The notes beneath the pieces were generated by a model. The model did no database searches, was not told the origin of the DNA, and was given only the letters and a program-made list of their open reading frames with translations. Below, piece by piece: positions 59,308 through 64,000 of a stretch of DNA of 64,000 nt. The stretch's first letter is position 1, and every line of letters starts with the position of its first letter. The stretch is from Arcuatula senhousia (Eukaryota; Mollusca; Bivalvia; Mytilida; Mytilidae). The translations under genes were made by a program, and so were the position numbers. The stretch lies in NCBI GenBank assembly GCA_963971305.1, contig OZ020306.1, positions 2,720,842-2,784,841 on the forward strand. Direction: 5' to 3'.

Positions 59308-60900
59308 GCATGTGGTACGGGTGCCATTGATTTCTATATGCACCTGTAGTGTGTAGATTCACTTATATCCACGTGTATTTATTAATACCTAACATTCACT
59401 TTGACTGTTCTATATTATCCCAATTTCTTGATCTCCAGAGTTTACCATTTCAATTCCAATTCTTTGATTTTTTTTTAATTGCCCCCACGAGTGTAATCCT
59501 TTACTGAGCCCTCCTGGTTTTAATCAAGAAATTACGGTTAAGATCATAATCCATCCACATACCTGTTTATTAATTACCAAAAGTGAGTATATTCAATTCT
59601 TGCATGATGATCTATATTTCCCAACCCAAACGACTTCTTCACAAGTTTCCAAGTCCAATCACTTCAGAAATGATCCCTCTCTTCTGAATCTCTTTGGGGT
59701 GTCTTCCTGTGTTAATAGATAACAAAATCTTCTATTAAGAAATAAAATATATCAGCCGTATTAGAATGAATAGGATTTAGATTGTACGGTAATAAGTATA
59801 AAGTCAGTCTAGCAGTAGCCATAAAGAAAACATTTAAAGACGTGTTGATGCCATAGAATTTTGTTTTGTTTCTTTACCATCTTTATATTATTTTAGTTTT
59901 ATTGCATTCAAAATAGTCGTTGTACATGTAACTGTTAGCAAAATGCACATATCTATTTAAAAAAGGAAATAATTGTAAGTTTCTATTAATTTGAATTGAT
60001 TTATTTTTGCTTTAAATTTCAATGTTTTATATATAATACTTTACCTTATAAAGCATTATTTATGTATTGTTGTTTGAAATCAAATTATGTGCTTGCTTTG
60101 CTTAAAAATGATGTGTCATGTCTTAAACTAGCTGGTTTGTTTATATCATTATAATTCATAAATATCTAATTATACATTTTTTTTTCAATTTACAGAGTGT
60201 ACGTTACTAAACAGAGAAATGAATTCAACATTTTCGATACCGAAGGATGAAAGCTGATCATCTTAAGACATTTCATTCACACATTGCAGCGAAACGTTAC
60301 TATGACACTTGGATGTAATTTATTTGTGCTTTTTCTGTATTGACCTGTCTTTTGTTCAACATGTGTGCTTACGTTCAACCACTAAACTTAAATTCACAAA
60401 TAATTGTAAACAACGACACATTTCGACTTGAGACGGGGGTAACGTAATTTAGGTTATTCATGGACGTGAAATTCGTTACTTTTAAAGTAAAGCTAGGTCA
60501 CTAATTAACGAAAGCTACGTTACTTGTAATGTTAAGCTACTTTATATATCACTGTAAGCTTTGTTACTTATCTTATCAATTACTTAACGATGTAATCTAA
60601 TGTAATTTACGTTACTAGATAACAAAGTCAACACAATGAAGTGACAGCTACACTTTTACCTCTATTAAGTGGGATATAGGGGACACCTTTCATTTCTATA
60701 TTTTTATAAGATTAGCAATATATAACTGTATATATTTATAAATGTGTATAATATGTGAATTCTATTGACATAATTTATTTATTTTAAAAGTTCTGTGATA
60801 ACGTAATGGAAACGGTTTGTTGGTCACGTGACAACCATTGTAAGAATGCTATTATATAAAACAATTCTTGCGTATTTTTATGTTTGTTTGTCTCTTTTCG
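59308..60900. other. 3' flank of the 968-aa gene
   Basis: Likely 3' UTR and flank. An acceptor-like 'tttcaatttacag' ends at 60195; spliced from exon 10 (phase 0) it would give an alternative end reading SVRY and stop. This is the only hint of an alternative last exon. Stretches at 60440-60620 repeat 'cgttact' words. Confidence 0.35.
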
Positions 60901-61048
60901 TCTGCAATTCCTCAAATGCTTCCTATAGAATTAAACAAGAAGGAATATATGTTCATGACACAAAATCGTCGTCTGTAATTCCTCAAATGCTCCCTATAGA
61001 ATTAAACACATGAAGGAATATATATGCTCATGACACTAAATCACATTA
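60901..61048 (+). repeat. Two-unit 71-bp tandem repeat
   Basis: 'tctgcaattcctcaaatgct' at 60901 recurs with small changes at 60972, and each unit continues through 'ctatagaattaaaca' and 'gaaggaatatat'. Non-coding. Confidence 0.85.
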
Positions 61049-61654
61049 TCAATATTAAAATAAATAATAAAAAAAACCAAAGGAACAGTGCTTTCATTTC
61101 TATTCTTCATCCTAAAGTCACATGAAGTCCCTCTATATAAAACAACCTTACTACAAGTTTAGGACGACTCCTAGCACAGATTTCAGTGTAAATTTTTCCT
61201 AAAGGTCGATAAGCCCACACATATATATATATTGAAGTTCACAAGAGTTGGGTAATGAACATGGCAAAGAACTCCAACAAATACTTTTATATGTTGCCCA
61301 GCAAGTTTATGCTGAATTGACATCCAAATAATACAAACAAAACTGATAAGGCCTATCAAGTTATTAGCTTAACCCCTAACCCCCCTAAAAAAACAACAAC
61401 AAAAACAACATAAATTAATATGATTGAGTTTTAATTCCCCTCTCCTCCGCATAAAAAAGAACTTGAAGGAAAGTTTGCACTGTATAACGCCTAAAAGGTG
61501 TAAAAGCAGCAGCACCACTGGTATTAACGAACATAAAGGTAAATAAACTAATGTGACCCGAAAGAGAATGCTAGTTACAACGTACTTATTATGAATCTTT
61601 ACACAGCTGATCAATCTAAATAACTTAAGTTCAGGTGCAGAACTCAAACAATCC
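61049..61654. other. AT-rich intergenic DNA
   Basis: AATAAA-type hexamers near 61055 could end the upstream gene's transcript. No gene is seen; the minus-strand open frame at 61369-61752 overlaps repeat DNA and has no coding texture. Confidence 0.35.
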
Positions 61655-62540
61655 TTTAAGCTCACCTGGCCAAAGACAATGTGAGCTATTGCAGTCGTCT
61701 GTCGTTCTTCCATCCACTCAACTTTAAAAAAAAACAGCTTGAAAAGGTGCAACCAAACTTGGTACTATTGTAATTTGTGGTACAACACATGGTCGCTGTT
61801 TTTAAAAATAGAAAATAAGTGTAAAATCACCTTGAAAGCCTAATAATACAAAAAAACCGCACAAAATATATAACAAATAAAACCAACCTGATGGATCGTT
61901 GGCACTTTAAAATCTAAAGCTCTACAAAGGTCTTCATCGTGTCAAAGTTGTCAGATGATCACTTTAAGGTGTAATGGCAATTTTAGGTTAAAATCCCGTT
62001 TTTCACGTATTGCGCCTTATGTATTGGAAGTTATTGCAGACAGAAAAAAGCTTTTTATGTCGCCTGCAACGTGTTGCAAAGCGACATATAGGAGTCACTT
62101 TGACACTATCCATCGTCTTTCGTCGTCCTGGAAGACCGCCATTCTAGTGTTTGCTAAATATGATCAAGCTCTTCAAAATTGTCCATTACGTCGAAGTTTG
62201 CAGATGGTCCCTTTTTATATAATAGGTGTTAGGGTCCTGTAAAGGGAAAAAATGGCTTATAAAATGAAAACAATTGCAGATAGAGAAATGTTCTGGTTTA
62301 CTCTGGTGGAGGATGATCACTTTTTGCTTGCTCAAACGTTTATCTGAAAAAGTTTTATTTAAGTGTTGTTTGAGTCAAAGTTGTCAGATGACCCTTTTAA
62401 AAATTATGGCTCTGATAATGTTAAACATTTATGTTTTCATTTAAATTCAATTTTAGCCTAATTGCTGCAAAAGACTTTTAATTGTAAGGATCATAAGTAT
62501 CATTAAAGACCAGGTGGGTGATTCAGGCTTCTCGGAGCCT
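61655..62540 (-). repeat. Second inverted copy of the 'gctcacctgg...' dispersed repeat
   Basis: Begins 'aagctcacctggccaaagac' with 'gtgagctattgcagtcgtct' and ends 'caggtgggtgattcaggctt' plus ctcggagcctgt. It holds 'tctacaaaggtcttcatcgt' and 'gtcagatgatcac' blocks like those in 57531-59040. A hairpin 'tatgtcgcctgcaacgtgtt' / gcaaagcgacata lies at 62058-62092. Confidence 0.55.
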
Positions 62541-62599
62541 GTAGTGTGTAGAAAACAAGAGTTTCCACACTTACTAATTTGACGTTAAGATCGGGCCTG

Positions 62600-62744
62600 G
62601 GCGCCACAAAACCTAAAAAATACTAAAGTCTGAGAATATTCTTATTTTTCATAGCAACTCCAATCAAAACTTTATAATTTGATGACGTCATAATGAGTTG
62701 AGAATATTCTCAGACTTAAGTATTTTTTTAAGTTTTGTGGCGCC
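62600..62744. repeat. 145-bp foldback (MITE-like) element
   Basis: Arms 62600-62642 and 62700-62744 are inverted copies: 'ggcgccacaaaacctaaaaa' pairs with the closing 'ttttaagttttgtggcgcc', and 'gtctgagaatattct' with 'agaatattctcagac'. The spacer is about 57 bp. Four or so mismatches separate the arms. No coding capacity. Confidence 0.8.
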
Positions 62745-63564
62745 GGAGCCTGGTTTATCTGCACCGTGTTCACCGGGGACTGGCAAACTAGTTTTGTGTT
62801 TACTGTTTTCTTTATATTGGTCAAACTCTTTCAGTATGCCAGATTCTTGTCATTCAATTGTTCAACAAAAATTCCAAACTCCTCATAGTTCCTCACTGCA
62901 CCAGTATTTCTGGACCTATTTTGATCCTTGCTCTCTTAATTTTCAAACCATGAAAAGTACTCACAAACAATGCATTGCGCAACTATGTCGCTTTTTTACC
63001 TTAAATACGTCAAGTACCATTCTCTCAAAAATAGTGCTTATTCGCTTGAACCAGTCAGTTTTACAACAAATCTAACCTAATTTTACTTAGAAAAAAATTT
63101 ATTGGTCATAAAACTGGTATTTTGATAAACAATGAAAACATTTTGACAATTAATTGAAATTAAAAATTTCGACAGGAATTTTGTCAAAATTATTGAAAGC
63201 CTCCAGCAGTGGGATTATCTGCTACTAATTTTAGTCGGAATGGATAAGCCAACCGCGAGGGAGCTTGTAAAAAATCAGCAGAGGATTTAATGAAACGGTT
63301 TCGTTTTCGAAAAACATTTTAAAACCATAACATTTAACACCATGCCATACAGAGTGTGTATGAATGGATGTCTTCTTTTTGCACAGTTTTTAAGTTCATG
63401 CATACAAATATTCACGAAGATGCATCGAATATATTTTTCTGAAATTGAATGCAAATGATTAATCAGGCTGCGACGTATAAGAACATTGTAGTGTCTTAAA
63501 AGAATGGCTGAGTTGATAAGATTTATAGAATAAGAATTGTTCGTTGAAATTCCAGGTACCTGTT
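62745..63564. other. AT-rich DNA with an unsupported 125-codon open frame
   Basis: The open frame at 62698-63075 starts inside the foldback element and shows no recognisable domain or splice context. Nothing else was identified. Confidence 0.35.
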
Positions 63565-63650
63565 ACACGAGTGTCTCGGATGCTTATAACCATTTCCTTC
63601 CGGCCTTCAAGATTTTCGTAATCGCCAATGGGTTTACATTATTCCAGAGT
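63556..63650 (-). other. Possible exon on the minus strand
   Basis: Between ctttcag-like acceptor DNA and a GTACCT donor, the minus strand reads GDYENLEGRKEMVISIRDTR, which has the look of a coding segment (a DYE motif as in cadherin repeats). However, the same frame has a TAA close after the AG, and no closer acceptor was found. Either a first coding exon, a pseudo-exon or chance. Confidence 0.25.
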
Positions 63651-63890
63651 CTGAAAAGAACAAAGTATAAATCAGAATATTAGAATTGTAATACCATTAT
63701 ATTTACAAAAGATATTCATCTTGGCATAATAAAGAGACATAAAGATTAAACTTTGTTAAAACAGGCAGAAGCACTGAGAAACTTCAAACGATAAGATGAT
63801 ACATAGACAAAAATAAAGATAAATAATTACAATCACATGATCCATCTATTGCACAATGTCTCTGTAGATTAACATCAAATATATCTGCAG

Positions 63891-64000
63891 AACATACAAT
63901 GTTGGAACACCACCGAGTTCATGTAACAGCCATGGCAGTGGTGGATGATAAAGAAATGTACATCCCTCCATCGTTTCGGTTGTTGGGGTTAGTTGAGGAA
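63891..64000 (+). other. Open stretch running off the right edge
   Basis: After an acceptor-like 'atatctgcag', the plus strand is open from an ATG at 63899 to the window end. The opposite strand is open too in one frame, so direction is uncertain. Sequence beyond the window is needed to decide. Confidence 0.25.

Noticed and set aside
61369..61752. 127-codon open frame on the minus strand
   Set aside because: It is Phe/Leu/Cys-rich and covers repeat DNA; it is best explained by AT-rich composition.
62698..63075. 125-codon open frame on the plus strand
   Set aside because: It begins within the foldback element, shows no recognised domain and lacks splice partners.

Overview
The window looks like nuclear DNA of a marine bivalve, most probably a Mytilus-type mussel. 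This is inferred from AT-rich sequence, spliced genes with long repeat-filled introns, duplicated HSPA12-type HSP70 genes (a family known to be expanded in bivalves), and several interspersed repeats of a style common in mussel DNA. No database search was possible. All splice junctions were read by eye from GT/AG sites and reading phase.

Layout. 1-4.2 kb: repeats and 3' flank. 4256-15231 (minus): a complete 11-exon acyl-CoA synthetase of the 4-coumarate:CoA ligase/luciferase type, 555 codons. Its third intron holds a dead, 5'-truncated non-LTR retrotransposon in antisense. 15.2-23.1 kb: intergenic DNA with a minisatellite, tRNA-like and interspersed repeats, and a TIR element (about 21029-22402) whose arms are built from nested palindromes. 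23163-25908 and 31804-38694 (plus): two paralogous four-exon HSPA12-like HSP70 genes (578 and 577 codons) in tandem. 40034-41790 (minus): the last three exons of a CD225/dispanin-type membrane protein. 46427-59307 (plus): an 11-exon gene for a 968-residue, mostly disordered, Arg/Ser/Pro/Tyr-rich protein that I do not recognise. 59.3-64 kb: repeats, a foldback element, and two weak hints of exons at the right edge.

The most striking structure is in the second HSPA12-like gene. The last ~38 bases of exon 2, its 5' splice site and ~20 bases of intron form a 58-60 bp unit repeated about 43 times in tandem (about 33556-36210). Nearly every unit keeps an AAAAG|GTAAG donor, so one exon is followed by dozens of near-identical candidate 5' splice sites. 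Many units also stay in frame and encode a 20-residue repeat. Within the array a 20-unit, 1162-bp block is itself duplicated almost perfectly. The first HSPA12-like gene carries only a few decayed units at the same place, so the array was seeded before the gene duplication and later amplified in one copy.

The genes do not form an obvious pathway. The two HSPA12-like genes are a local duplication. The CD225 gene and the 968-residue gene are arranged head to head. The CoA ligase is separate.
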